Assembly: GCF_016908145.1 (NCBI RefSeq)
Contig: NZ_JAFBDI010000002.1
Location: forward strand, 32,699-96,698
From: Marinitoga litoralis
GTDB lineage: Bacteria > Thermotogota > Thermotogae > Petrotogales > Petrotogaceae
Length of the DNA: 64,000 bases
Direction of reading: 5' to 3'
Shown here: piece by piece, positions 51,270 through 58,850 of the stretch
How positions within the stretch are numbered: position 1 is the stretch's first letter
Layout: the number at the start of each line of letters is the position of its first letter
The notes under the pieces: generated by a model
The model's database searches: none
The model's input: only the letters and a program-made list of their open reading frames with translations
What the model was told of the DNA's origin: nothing
Program-made: the position numbers and the translations under genes

Positions 51270-52785
51270 TATTTTGATTATAGGTGGAGGCCCTGCAGGT
51301 ATAAGTGCTGCATTGGCTGCTTCTAAATTCAATTTAAAAGTTGCATTATTTGAAGAAAAAGAAACTCTTGGGGGGCAATTAGTTAAACAAACACATAAAT
51401 TTTTTGGATCAAAAGATGAATCTGCTGGAACAAGAGGTATATTTATTGCGCAAAAATTGATTAATGATGTTAATAATAAGGATAATATTGATGTTTATTT
51501 AAATTCTATGGTTCTAGGATATTATGAAGATGGTGTTGTTACAGCTTTAGTTAAAGGTAAAATGGAAAAATTTAAACCAAAAAAAATCGTCATAGCTACT
51601 GGAGCATTCGAAAAATCTTTACCTTTTGAAAATAATGATTTACCAGGCGTTTTTGGAGCGGGTGCTGTACAAACACTTATGAATGTATATGGTGTTTTGC
51701 CTGGAAAAGAAGTATTAATGGTAGGTTCTGGAAACATAGGATTAATAGTTTCATACCAACTTGCACAAGCAGGAGTTAAAGTTAAAGGTATTGTAGAAAT
51801 TTCTGAAAAAATTGGTGGATATTTAGTTCATGCTTCAAAGGTTAGACGTCTAGGAATACCAATTTATACAAAGCATACAATCACTAAAGCTATAGGTGAA
51901 AACAAGGTTGAAGGTGCTATTATTGAAAATATAGAAACAAAAGAAAAAAAGCAGATTTCTTGTGATGTTATATGTCTTGCTACAGGATTAATGCCATTAT
52001 CAGATATAATTAATCAAATTAATTGTGAAATGAAATATATATCAGAATTAGGTGGATATGTACCTGTACATGATGATAATATGAAAACTACTGTAGAAAA
52101 TATTTTTGTTGCAGGAGATACTGCTGGGATAGAAGAAGCAACCGCTGCAATGCTTGAAGGTGAATTAGCTGGATTATATGCTTCCTATGAATTAACAAAT
52201 ATTTTTGATAATAGAATCAATGAAATTAAAGAGCGTTTAAAAGAATTTAGAAAAACATCATCTAAGGTAGTAAGTGGTTTAAAAAAATTAAATCTATATA
52301 ATGATTTTACTGTAAATTCACAAGAAGATTTGGGAAAATTGCATAGAACTGGTATTCCTGAAAAAGAATCGATTGAATCTAATATCCCAAAAGAAAATAA
52401 GAGGTTTGCAATAATTGAATGTTATCAAAAAATCCCGTGTAATCCTTGTGTATCAAGTTGTCCAACAAATGCAATTTCTATGGATTCATTAAATGGAATA
52501 CCAAAATTAGATACCAATAAATGTATTGGATGCGGAAATTGTGTAGCTATTTGTCCAGGATTAGCAATTTTTGTAGTTGATAAGGAAAGTGTTTTGTTGC
52601 CATATGAGTTTTTACCATTACCTAATAAGGGAGATATTGTCGAAGTTGTTGATAGAGAGGGAAAATTCTTAGAAAAAAATATTGTTTTGAATGTCAGAAA
52701 AATGAAAGATAAAACTAATTTAATTGAAGTAAAAGTATCAAAAGAACATATTAATAATGCACGCCACATAAGGGTGGTGAAATAA
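51256..52785 (+). CDS. FAD/[4Fe-4S] oxidoreductase subunit of proline dehydrogenase (HcnB-like)
   Basis: 509 residues from TTG 51256. N-terminal FAD motif IIGGGPAGISAALAA, central NAD-like motif MVGSGNIGLIVSYQL, then FVAGDTAGIEEATAAM. After about residue 385 comes a dicluster ferredoxin (CNPCVSSCP and CIGCGNCVAICP). It corresponds to the alpha (NADH-dehydrogenase-like) subunit of Thermococcus-type proline dehydrogenase or HcnB/opine-oxidase A proteins. The adjacent beta subunit and P5C dehydrogenase favour proline. Confidence 0.88.
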   Translation: MKNYDILIIGGGPAGISAALAASKFNLKVALFEEKETLGGQLVKQTHKFFGSKDESAGTRGIFIAQKLINDVNNKDNIDVYLNSMVLGYYEDGVVTALVKGKMEKFKPKKIVIATGAFEKSLPFENNDLPGVFGAGAVQTLMNVYGVLPGKEVLMVGSGNIGLIVSYQLAQAGVKVKGIVEISEKIGGYLVHASKVRRLGIPIYTKHTITKAIGENKVEGAIIENIETKEKKQISCDVICLATGLMPLSDIINQINCEMKYISELGGYVPVHDDNMKTTVENIFVAGDTAGIEEATAAMLEGELAGLYASYELTNIFDNRINEIKERLKEFRKTSSKVVSGLKKLNLYNDFTVNSQEDLGKLHRTGIPEKESIESNIPKENKRFAIIECYQKIPCNPCVSSCPTNAISMDSLNGIPKLDTNKCIGCGNCVAICPGLAIFVVDKESVLLPYEFLPLPNKGDIVEVVDREGKFLEKNIVLNVRKMKDKTNLIEVKVSKEHINNARHIRVVK

Positions 52786-52786
52786 T

Positions 52787-53065
52787 ATGAATGAAGAAAA
52801 AATTATTGTTTGTAGATGTGAAGATATTACATTAAAAGAAATTAGAGATTTAATTAATGATGGATATACTACTTTAGAAGAAATAAAAAGAATTACAAGA
52901 GCAGTAATGGGACCTTGTCAGGGAAAAACTTGCGGACCAATTATTGCAAGAGAAATCTCAAAAATTACAGGAAAGCCTATCGAAGAAATATACAAACCTA
53001 GTATTCGTCCACCTTTTGGTGGTTTGTTTTTCAAAGAGATTGTAGGTGAAAAAGATGAAAAATAA
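52787..53065 (+). CDS. BFD-type [2Fe-2S] subunit of proline dehydrogenase
   Basis: 92 residues. BFD-like [2Fe-2S] motif: CRCEDIT near the N-terminus and GPCQGKTCG, followed by a conserved SIRPPFGGL tail that in related enzymes is fused to the HcnB-like subunit. Here it is a separate gene. 1-nt gap upstream, 11-nt overlap downstream. Confidence 0.88.
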   Translation: MNEEKIIVCRCEDITLKEIRDLINDGYTTLEEIKRITRAVMGPCQGKTCGPIIAREISKITGKPIEEIYKPSIRPPFGGLFFKEIVGEKDEK

Positions 53066-54194
53066 AGCTTCTGTTGTTATTATAGGTGGAGGTATAACAG
53101 GCGTTTCTATAGCCTTTAATCTTGCAAAAGCTGGTGTAAAAGATGTGGTTTTATTAGAAAAAAAATATTTAGCATATGGTGCCACTGGAAGATGCGGTGC
53201 TGGTGTAAGACAACAATGGGGAACAAAACAAAATTGTATATTAGCAAGAGAAAGTGTAAAAATATTTGAAAATATCAAAGATGTATTAAATGTTGACATT
53301 GATATAGAATTTAAACAAAAAGGATATTTATTACTTGCCTTTACAGAAAAAGAATGGAATCAATTCCATAAAAATGTACAACTTCAAAATTCTCTTGGTA
53401 TTAATTCAAAATTATTAACTCCTGATGAAGCAAAAGATATAGTTCCATTTTTAAATACTGAAAAGCTATTAGGTGCAGCATATTATGAAAAAGATGGTCA
53501 CGCAAATCCTTTTTTAACTACATTAGCTTATGCTAAAGCTGCTGAAAATTTAGGTGTAGAAATTAATAAAGGTGTGGAAGTCCTAGATATACTGGTAGAA
53601 TATAGAAAGATAAAAGGGATTTATACATCTCATGGATTTATTGAAACTGATAAAGTTGTGAATGCTGCAGGAGGATGGTCTCAAAAAATCGGAAAAATGG
53701 TTGGAGTTGATCTTCCTGTATATTCTGAAAGGCATGAAATATTAGCTACTGAGCCTGTAAATGAGATTTTGGGGCCAATGGTTATGTCATTTTCATATAA
53801 TATATATTGTCAACAAACTCCCCACGGTTCTTTTATTATGGGATATGGACCTAAAGAAAAAGTTGAAAGTTTAAAAAGCACTTGGCAATTTTTAGAAACT
53901 ATGGCAGAAAAGGTTACCTATTTATTACCACCAACAAAAAATTTAAGAGTTGTTAGACAATGGGCGGGGTATTATAATATGTCCCCTGACCATCAACCAA
54001 TTGTTAGTAAATGCGAAGAAGTTGAAGGGTTTTATTTAGCTATAGGTTTTAGTGGGCATGGATTTATGTTAGCGCCAGCAGTAGGAATTTTAATGAAAGA
54101 TATTATTTTAGAAAACGAGTTAACATGGGATGTTGTGTTAGATATTGGAAGATTTAAACGTAATGAAATTATTAAAGAACCATCAGTAGTTTAA
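53055..54194 (+). CDS. FAD-dependent catalytic subunit of proline dehydrogenase (DAO family)
   Basis: 379 residues from ATG 53055 (TAGGTGA six bases upstream; GTG 53046 lies inside that site). DAO fold: VIIGGGITGVSIAFNLAKAG, the flavin-attachment-region GATGRCGAGVRQQWGT, VNAAGGWSQKIG and the C-terminal FSGHGFMLAPAVG. It corresponds to the beta subunit of archaeal-type proline dehydrogenase, with HcnC and sarcosine oxidase beta as alternatives. It oxidises the substrate amino acid; electrons pass to the other subunits. Confidence 0.89.
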   Translation: MKNKASVVIIGGGITGVSIAFNLAKAGVKDVVLLEKKYLAYGATGRCGAGVRQQWGTKQNCILARESVKIFENIKDVLNVDIDIEFKQKGYLLLAFTEKEWNQFHKNVQLQNSLGINSKLLTPDEAKDIVPFLNTEKLLGAAYYEKDGHANPFLTTLAYAKAAENLGVEINKGVEVLDILVEYRKIKGIYTSHGFIETDKVVNAAGGWSQKIGKMVGVDLPVYSERHEILATEPVNEILGPMVMSFSYNIYCQQTPHGSFIMGYGPKEKVESLKSTWQFLETMAEKVTYLLPPTKNLRVVRQWAGYYNMSPDHQPIVSKCEEVEGFYLAIGFSGHGFMLAPAVGILMKDIILENELTWDVVLDIGRFKRNEIIKEPSVV

Positions 54195-54206
54195 GGGAGG
54201 GATAGT

Positions 54207-55823
54207 ATGAACAGTATTTTTGTTTTAGAAAGGCCAAAAAATGAGCCTATTTTATCTTATGCTCCAGGTACTAAAGAAAGAGAAGAATTATTATCTAAAT
54301 TAGAGGAATTATCTTCAAAAGAAATTGAAATTCCTTTAATAATTGGAGGAAAAGAAATAAAAACAGGAAATTTAGGAAAATGTATAATGCCACATGATCA
54401 CAAACATGTTTTAGCTCATTATCATATTGCCGGTGAAAAAGAAATAGAAATGGCTATTGATGCTGCTATGAAAGCAAAAGAAGAATGGGAAAGTTACTCA
54501 TACGTTGATAGAATTTCAATATTCTTAAAAGCTGCAGAATTATTATCTACAACTTGGAGAAGCACTTTAAATGCATCTGCTATGCTAGATTTAGGTAAAA
54601 ATGTATACCAAGCTGAAATAGATTCTGCTTGTGAATTAATAGATTTCTTTAGGTTTAATTCATATTATGCTACAAAAATTTATACCGAACAACCACAATC
54701 TTCAAAGGGCGTTTTGAATAGAATGGAATATAGAGCTTTAGATGGGTTTATATTTGCTGTACCACCTTTTAACTTTGCTTCTATATCAGGTAATTTACCA
54801 ACCGCCCCTGCAATAATGGGTAATACAGTATTATGGAAACCTGCATCATCTGCAGTATATACAGCTTATTTCATAATGAAATTATTGCAAGAAGCTGGTC
54901 TTCCAGATGGTGTTATAAACTTCATACCTGGTCCAGGTTCTAAAGTTGGTGAAATAGTATTTTCAAATCCTAATTTCGGAGGTGTTCACTTTACAGGTTC
55001 AGTTAATACTTTTAATTCAATGTGGGAAATGATAGGTAAAAACATTAGAAATTACAAATCTTATCCAAGAATTGTAGGAGAAACAGGAGGAAAAGATTTT
55101 GTAATAGCTCACTCTTCTGCAAATAGAAAAGCATTAATAACAGCTTTAATAAGAGGTGCTTTTGAATATCAAGGACAAAAATGTTCCGCTGCATCTAGAG
55201 CGTATTTGTCTAAAAGCGTATGGGAAGATATTAAAGAAGAATTATCGGAAACTACAAAAAATTTAAAAATGGGGTCTCCAACTGATTTTTCTAATTTTGT
55301 TAATGCAGTAATTGATAAAGCTGCTTTTAAGAAAATAACAGGATATATAAAATACGCAAGAGAAAATGCTGAAATTCTTGTCGGTGGAGAATATGATGAT
55401 TCTGTAGGATATTATATTAAACCTACTATGGTTTTAACAGATGATCCTCATTTCAAAACTATGGAAGAAGAAATTTTTGGTCCTGTTTTAACATTATATA
55501 TATATGAGGATGATAAATATCAAGATATATTAAAATTGTGTGATCAAACATCTCCATATGGCTTAACTGGTTCTATTTTTGCACAAGATAGAAAAGCTAT
55601 AATGGAAGCTGAAAAAACGTTGGTTCACGCTGCTGGTAATTTCTACATTAATGATAAGCCAACAGGTGCTGTTGTAGATCAACAACCCTTTGGAGGTTCA
55701 AGAGGTTCTGGAACAAATGACAAGGCTGGAAGCTATCTAAATTTATTAAGATGGACTTCTGCAAGATCAATAAAAGAAAACTTTAATCCTCCCGAAGATT
55801 ATACATATCCATTTATGAAATAA
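54207..55823 (+). CDS. pruA: L-glutamate gamma-semialdehyde (P5C) dehydrogenase
   Basis: 538 residues, the length of the stand-alone PruA group. Aldehyde dehydrogenase motifs: FAVPPFNFASISGNLPTAP, the general-base region RIVGETGGKDF (Glu), catalytic cysteine in YQGQKCSAASR, EEEIFGPVL and QPFGGSRGSGTNDKAG. It oxidises glutamate semialdehyde/P5C to glutamate with NAD+. As the last gene of the operon it makes proline the most likely substrate of the preceding complex. Confidence 0.95.
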   Translation: MNSIFVLERPKNEPILSYAPGTKEREELLSKLEELSSKEIEIPLIIGGKEIKTGNLGKCIMPHDHKHVLAHYHIAGEKEIEMAIDAAMKAKEEWESYSYVDRISIFLKAAELLSTTWRSTLNASAMLDLGKNVYQAEIDSACELIDFFRFNSYYATKIYTEQPQSSKGVLNRMEYRALDGFIFAVPPFNFASISGNLPTAPAIMGNTVLWKPASSAVYTAYFIMKLLQEAGLPDGVINFIPGPGSKVGEIVFSNPNFGGVHFTGSVNTFNSMWEMIGKNIRNYKSYPRIVGETGGKDFVIAHSSANRKALITALIRGAFEYQGQKCSAASRAYLSKSVWEDIKEELSETTKNLKMGSPTDFSNFVNAVIDKAAFKKITGYIKYARENAEILVGGEYDDSVGYYIKPTMVLTDDPHFKTMEEEIFGPVLTLYIYEDDKYQDILKLCDQTSPYGLTGSIFAQDRKAIMEAEKTLVHAAGNFYINDKPTGAVVDQQPFGGSRGSGTNDKAGSYLNLLRWTSARSIKENFNPPEDYTYPFMK

Positions 55824-55826
55824 CCT

Positions 55827-55847
55827 AACCCCCGTCAGGGGGTTTTT
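55827..55847 (+). terminator. terminator of the proline operon
   Basis: Stem AACCCCC / GGGGGTT with a GTCA loop and a T-run, 4 nt after the pruA stop. Confidence 0.88.
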
Positions 55848-55920
55848 ATAAAGAGTTTTTTAATTTATCGTAATATTAGAAATTTATAATATAACAAAAC
55901 ACTTCTTAAGGAGGGTTATT

Positions 55921-56814
55921 ATGGAAAACAGCATGAACATGAAAAATATGTCAAAAATGAAGATGATTCAAGAAAAATTAAAAACTTTACCAGAAGGTAT
56001 GAAATCAAATTCTAACAGATATTGGTGTGCAACATGTAAAAAGTTTTTTGTTTTAGAAGAACCAAAGTGTCCATATATGACAAATATGTGTATTAATACT
56101 CCTATAGCTGTAGAAAATTTATCAGCAGAATCTCCAGAAGCAATAGAAAAATTTGGATTATATTATCCAAAAATACCTCAAAAATTCTTATCTAAAGTAA
56201 TTAAAAATTCAGAAAAACTTGGAGAATCTTTTGCTAAATCATATATAACATTCTTAAATAATTGGAACATTAATTACACTAATCAGCCTATTCAAACTAT
56301 GAAAAGTTTTGTAATTATAGTAAGTGGATGTGAAACGGCACAAAGAATAAATGATAAAGAAATAGCTTTTATAATAATGGATCCTGAAAAAGTTTGGCAT
56401 AACAAAAACATATTAAAGGAAATTATTAATGATGGGGTTAATTATTTAAAAGAAATTCTAAACTTCGACAAAGATATAATTATTGATTTTATCAATATAT
56501 TTGGTGAAATGAAAATTGGAAAATATTATTGTCAAAAATGTGGAATGCTATTTGAATTTGGAAAAGAACGCGAAAAAGTTACTTGTCCTTTAATGCCACA
56601 AAAATGTATGTTTGATCCAATAAACATTTCTAATACAACATTCACATTCGAAGAATTAAATAAAATGTATGAAATTACTCCCGAAATATACAAAATGCTT
56701 ATTGAAAATGTTGAGCATGAAAACGGAAAGGAAATTTTAGAAGAAATTCTTGAATATGACTGGGGATTAAAATTAGAAAGTGAAAAATTATTATTCTCTT
56801 TAGGAATAAAATAA
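55921..56814 (+). CDS. unknown protein with two similar Cys4 motifs
   Basis: 297 residues; AGGAGGG precedes the ATG. Two halves each begin with a rubredoxin/zinc-ribbon-like cluster: YWCATCKKFFVLEEPKCPYM with a final Cys in TNMC (about residues 36-58), and YYCQKCGMLFEFG then VTCPLMPQKC (about 202-225). Both fit C-x2-C-x(10-14)-CP-x-M-x(2-3)-C, so the protein looks like an internal duplication, each cluster followed by a mostly helical region. Metal binding (Zn or Fe) is likely. I recognise no family. Single-gene unit with its own terminator. Confidence 0.83.
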   Translation: MENSMNMKNMSKMKMIQEKLKTLPEGMKSNSNRYWCATCKKFFVLEEPKCPYMTNMCINTPIAVENLSAESPEAIEKFGLYYPKIPQKFLSKVIKNSEKLGESFAKSYITFLNNWNINYTNQPIQTMKSFVIIVSGCETAQRINDKEIAFIIMDPEKVWHNKNILKEIINDGVNYLKEILNFDKDIIIDFINIFGEMKIGKYYCQKCGMLFEFGKEREKVTCPLMPQKCMFDPINISNTTFTFEELNKMYEITPEIYKMLIENVEHENGKEILEEILEYDWGLKLESEKLLFSLGIK

Positions 56815-56836
56815 TGGGCTATTAGCCCATTATTTT
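56808..56836. terminator. bidirectional terminator between convergent genes
   Basis: 13-bp stem AAAATAATGGGCT / AGCCCATTATTTT with ATT loop; the arms overlap the end of both flanking genes. Confidence 0.87.
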
Positions 56837-57245
56837 ATTCGCTTTTTTGATAATTCAAACTCCAATTTACTCCAAATTTATCAATTAAATGTGCAAATTT
56901 TGCTCCCCAAAAAGTATCTTGCAATTCCATTTCAACCTTACTTTCTTCTTTTAATCTTTCATAATATTTTTTTATTTCTTCTTCAGATTCACATTCAATA
57001 TTTAATGAAACAATATCTCCTTTTGTTACGCCTATATAATCTGAAAAATAAATAAGCTGGTCACCTATTTTTATTTCTCCATGCATAATTAAATCATATT
57101 TATCCTCAGTTAAATGTTGTAAATACTCCTCTGGACCTTCCCTATAAGTCATTTTCATGATAATTTCTCCATCAAATACTTTAGCATAATAATCCATAGC
57201 CTCACTACAGTTACTATCTAAATTAATATACGGAATCAATTTCAT
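56835..57245 (-). CDS. VOC family (PhnB/glyoxalase-like) protein
   Basis: 136 residues: PYINLDSNCSEAMDYYAKVF at the start, MHGEIKIGDQLIYFSDY in the middle and DTFWGAKFAHLIDKFGVNW at the end, the PhnB-like/3-demethylubiquinone-methyltransferase-like VOC pattern. It may be a metal-dependent lyase or dioxygenase or a binding protein; substrate unknown. Confidence 0.9.
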   Translation of the reverse strand: MKLIPYINLDSNCSEAMDYYAKVFDGEIIMKMTYREGPEEYLQHLTEDKYDLIMHGEIKIGDQLIYFSDYIGVTKGDIVSLNIECESEEEIKKYYERLKEESKVEMELQDTFWGAKFAHLIDKFGVNWSLNYQKSE

Positions 57246-57315
57246 AATATTCCCCCTTAGTAAAATGTATATATATTATACCATAACCTATTTAATTATT
57301 CATTGTTGTTTCATT

Positions 57316-57344
57316 GTTAAGATTTCATTTAAGACTATCTTAAC
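57316..57344. repeat. inverted repeat in divergent promoter region
   Basis: Perfect 8-bp arms GTTAAGAT (57316-57323) and ATCTTAAC (57337-57344) separated by 13 bases, between the divergent VOC and methyltransferase genes. Could be an operator; no regulator is identified. Confidence 0.4.
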
Positions 57345-57417
57345 ACATCTTTTGAAATTTAATTATGATATAATTTTATAATAAATTTATATCTAATAAT
57401 TTAGAAGAGGTGGTTGT

Positions 57418-58755
57418 ATGGAAACTATTGATTTAGTAGTTGAAAAAATTGTAAATGGTGGATATGGTTTTGCTAGATATGACAATAAAATCTATATGAT
57501 TGAACATGCTTATCCTGGAGAATTTGTAAGGATAAAGGTTAAAGGAAATAAAAAAGATGTATATTTTGCAGAAGTCGTTGAATATTTGGAAAAATCACCA
57601 TATAGAAATAGACCTGTTTGCCCTCATTTTCAAGAATGTGGTGGTTGCCAAATGCTAGATTTAGATTATAATGAACAACTAAAAATAAAAAAAGAAATTG
57701 TAAAAGAACAAATTAGAAGAATTGGAAAATTAGATGATGAATTGGTATTTGATGTATTTGAATCAGATGATATTACAGGATATAGAAGTAAAATGGAATT
57801 TGCTTTTGCTTTTGAAAAAGGAAATTTAAAAATAGGCTTAAAAAAGAGAAATAGTAATGACATTGTGGACATAAGAAAATGTTTAATTGCACCTAAAGAA
57901 TTTAATAATATTATATCTGAAACAAAAAAGATATTTGAAGCATTAAACTTAAAAATATATAATCCTAAAACAAGAAAAGGGGAATTTAAACATTTAGTAT
58001 TAAGAAAATCTTTTTCAAAAAACGAACTAATGTCTATTTTCATTACAAAAACTGAATATATTTCAAATTATAAAAATTTCAAATCATTAATAAAAGAAAA
58101 AATAAGATCAGATTCTATTATTCATGTAATGAATAGTTCTGATTCTATTGTATTAAGAGGACCATATAAAACAATAAAAGGAGAAGGAGTAATAAAAGAA
58201 GAATTTGATGGGTTTGAATATCAAATTCCACCTACAGCTTTTTTCCAAAATAATTATAGTGTAACCAAAAAGGTTTTAAATGAATTTGTAAATATAGTTA
58301 AAAAAGAAAATATTTCTGGAACTTTATTAGACTTATATTCTGGTGTTGGTTTATTTTCTATTTATTTAGCTCCATTATTTAAGCATGTAACTGGTGTTGA
58401 AAGTAATGGTGTTTCTGTTAAAGCTGCACATTCAAATTCAAACATAAATAATTTAAAAAATACTTCTTTTATTAAATATGATGTCGCTGAATTTATTTCT
58501 CAATATGATAAAAAAGTCGACCTATTAATAGTGGACCCTCCAAGAAGTGGAATTGATAAAAAAGTGTTAACTAAAATTTTACAATTGAAACCAAAGAATA
58601 TTTTCTATTTATCTTGTGACCCAACAACATTAGCAAGAGATTTGAATAAATTAAGCGAATCTTATAATATTGAGTTTATTAGGCCTTTTGATATGTTCCC
58701 TAATACATATCATATAGAGAATTTCGCGTTTTTAAAGTTAAATAATACCAATTAA
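57418..58755 (+). CDS. rlmD: 23S rRNA (uracil-C5) methyltransferase, RlmD-like
   Basis: 445 residues. An N-terminal TRAM domain (residues 1-60: VVEKIVNGGYGFAR, AYPGEFVRIKVKG) is followed by Fe-S ligands C68, C74, C77 (CPHFQECGGC) with the fourth in IRKCLIAP; then PTAFFQNN, SAM motif LLDLYSGVGLFSIYLA, IVDPPRSG and the catalytic-cysteine motif YLSCDPTTLARD. Full-length relative of the shorter paralogue at 11080-12231. RlmD is favoured, RlmCD is possible. Confidence 0.93.
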   Translation: METIDLVVEKIVNGGYGFARYDNKIYMIEHAYPGEFVRIKVKGNKKDVYFAEVVEYLEKSPYRNRPVCPHFQECGGCQMLDLDYNEQLKIKKEIVKEQIRRIGKLDDELVFDVFESDDITGYRSKMEFAFAFEKGNLKIGLKKRNSNDIVDIRKCLIAPKEFNNIISETKKIFEALNLKIYNPKTRKGEFKHLVLRKSFSKNELMSIFITKTEYISNYKNFKSLIKEKIRSDSIIHVMNSSDSIVLRGPYKTIKGEGVIKEEFDGFEYQIPPTAFFQNNYSVTKKVLNEFVNIVKKENISGTLLDLYSGVGLFSIYLAPLFKHVTGVESNGVSVKAAHSNSNINNLKNTSFIKYDVAEFISQYDKKVDLLIVDPPRSGIDKKVLTKILQLKPKNIFYLSCDPTTLARDLNKLSESYNIEFIRPFDMFPNTYHIENFAFLKLNNTN

Positions 58756-58778
58756 AGTTAATTAAAGTTAATTTTCTT

Positions 58779-58813
58779 TTGTTATTGAAAAATAACAATA
58801 TTTTTTGTATAAT
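58779..58813 (+). promoter_or_regulatory. glgP promoter with inverted repeat over the -35
   Basis: TTGAAA (58785-58790), 17-base spacer, TATAAT (58808-58813). The inverted repeat TTGTTATT (58779-58786) / AATAACAA (58791-58798) brackets the -35. It could be an operator or, with the following T-rich run, a weak terminator of the upstream methyltransferase gene. Confidence 0.65.
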
Positions 58814-58850
58814 ATGATATGGATAATAAAATTTGGAGGGAGGACTTTCC

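Noticed and set aside
58751..58772. Short tandem ATTAAAGTTA repeat after rlmD, considered as CRISPR or regulatory repeat
   Set aside because: Only about two copies of a 10-mer in AT-rich DNA with no spacers; no CRISPR array or cas genes anywhere in the window.
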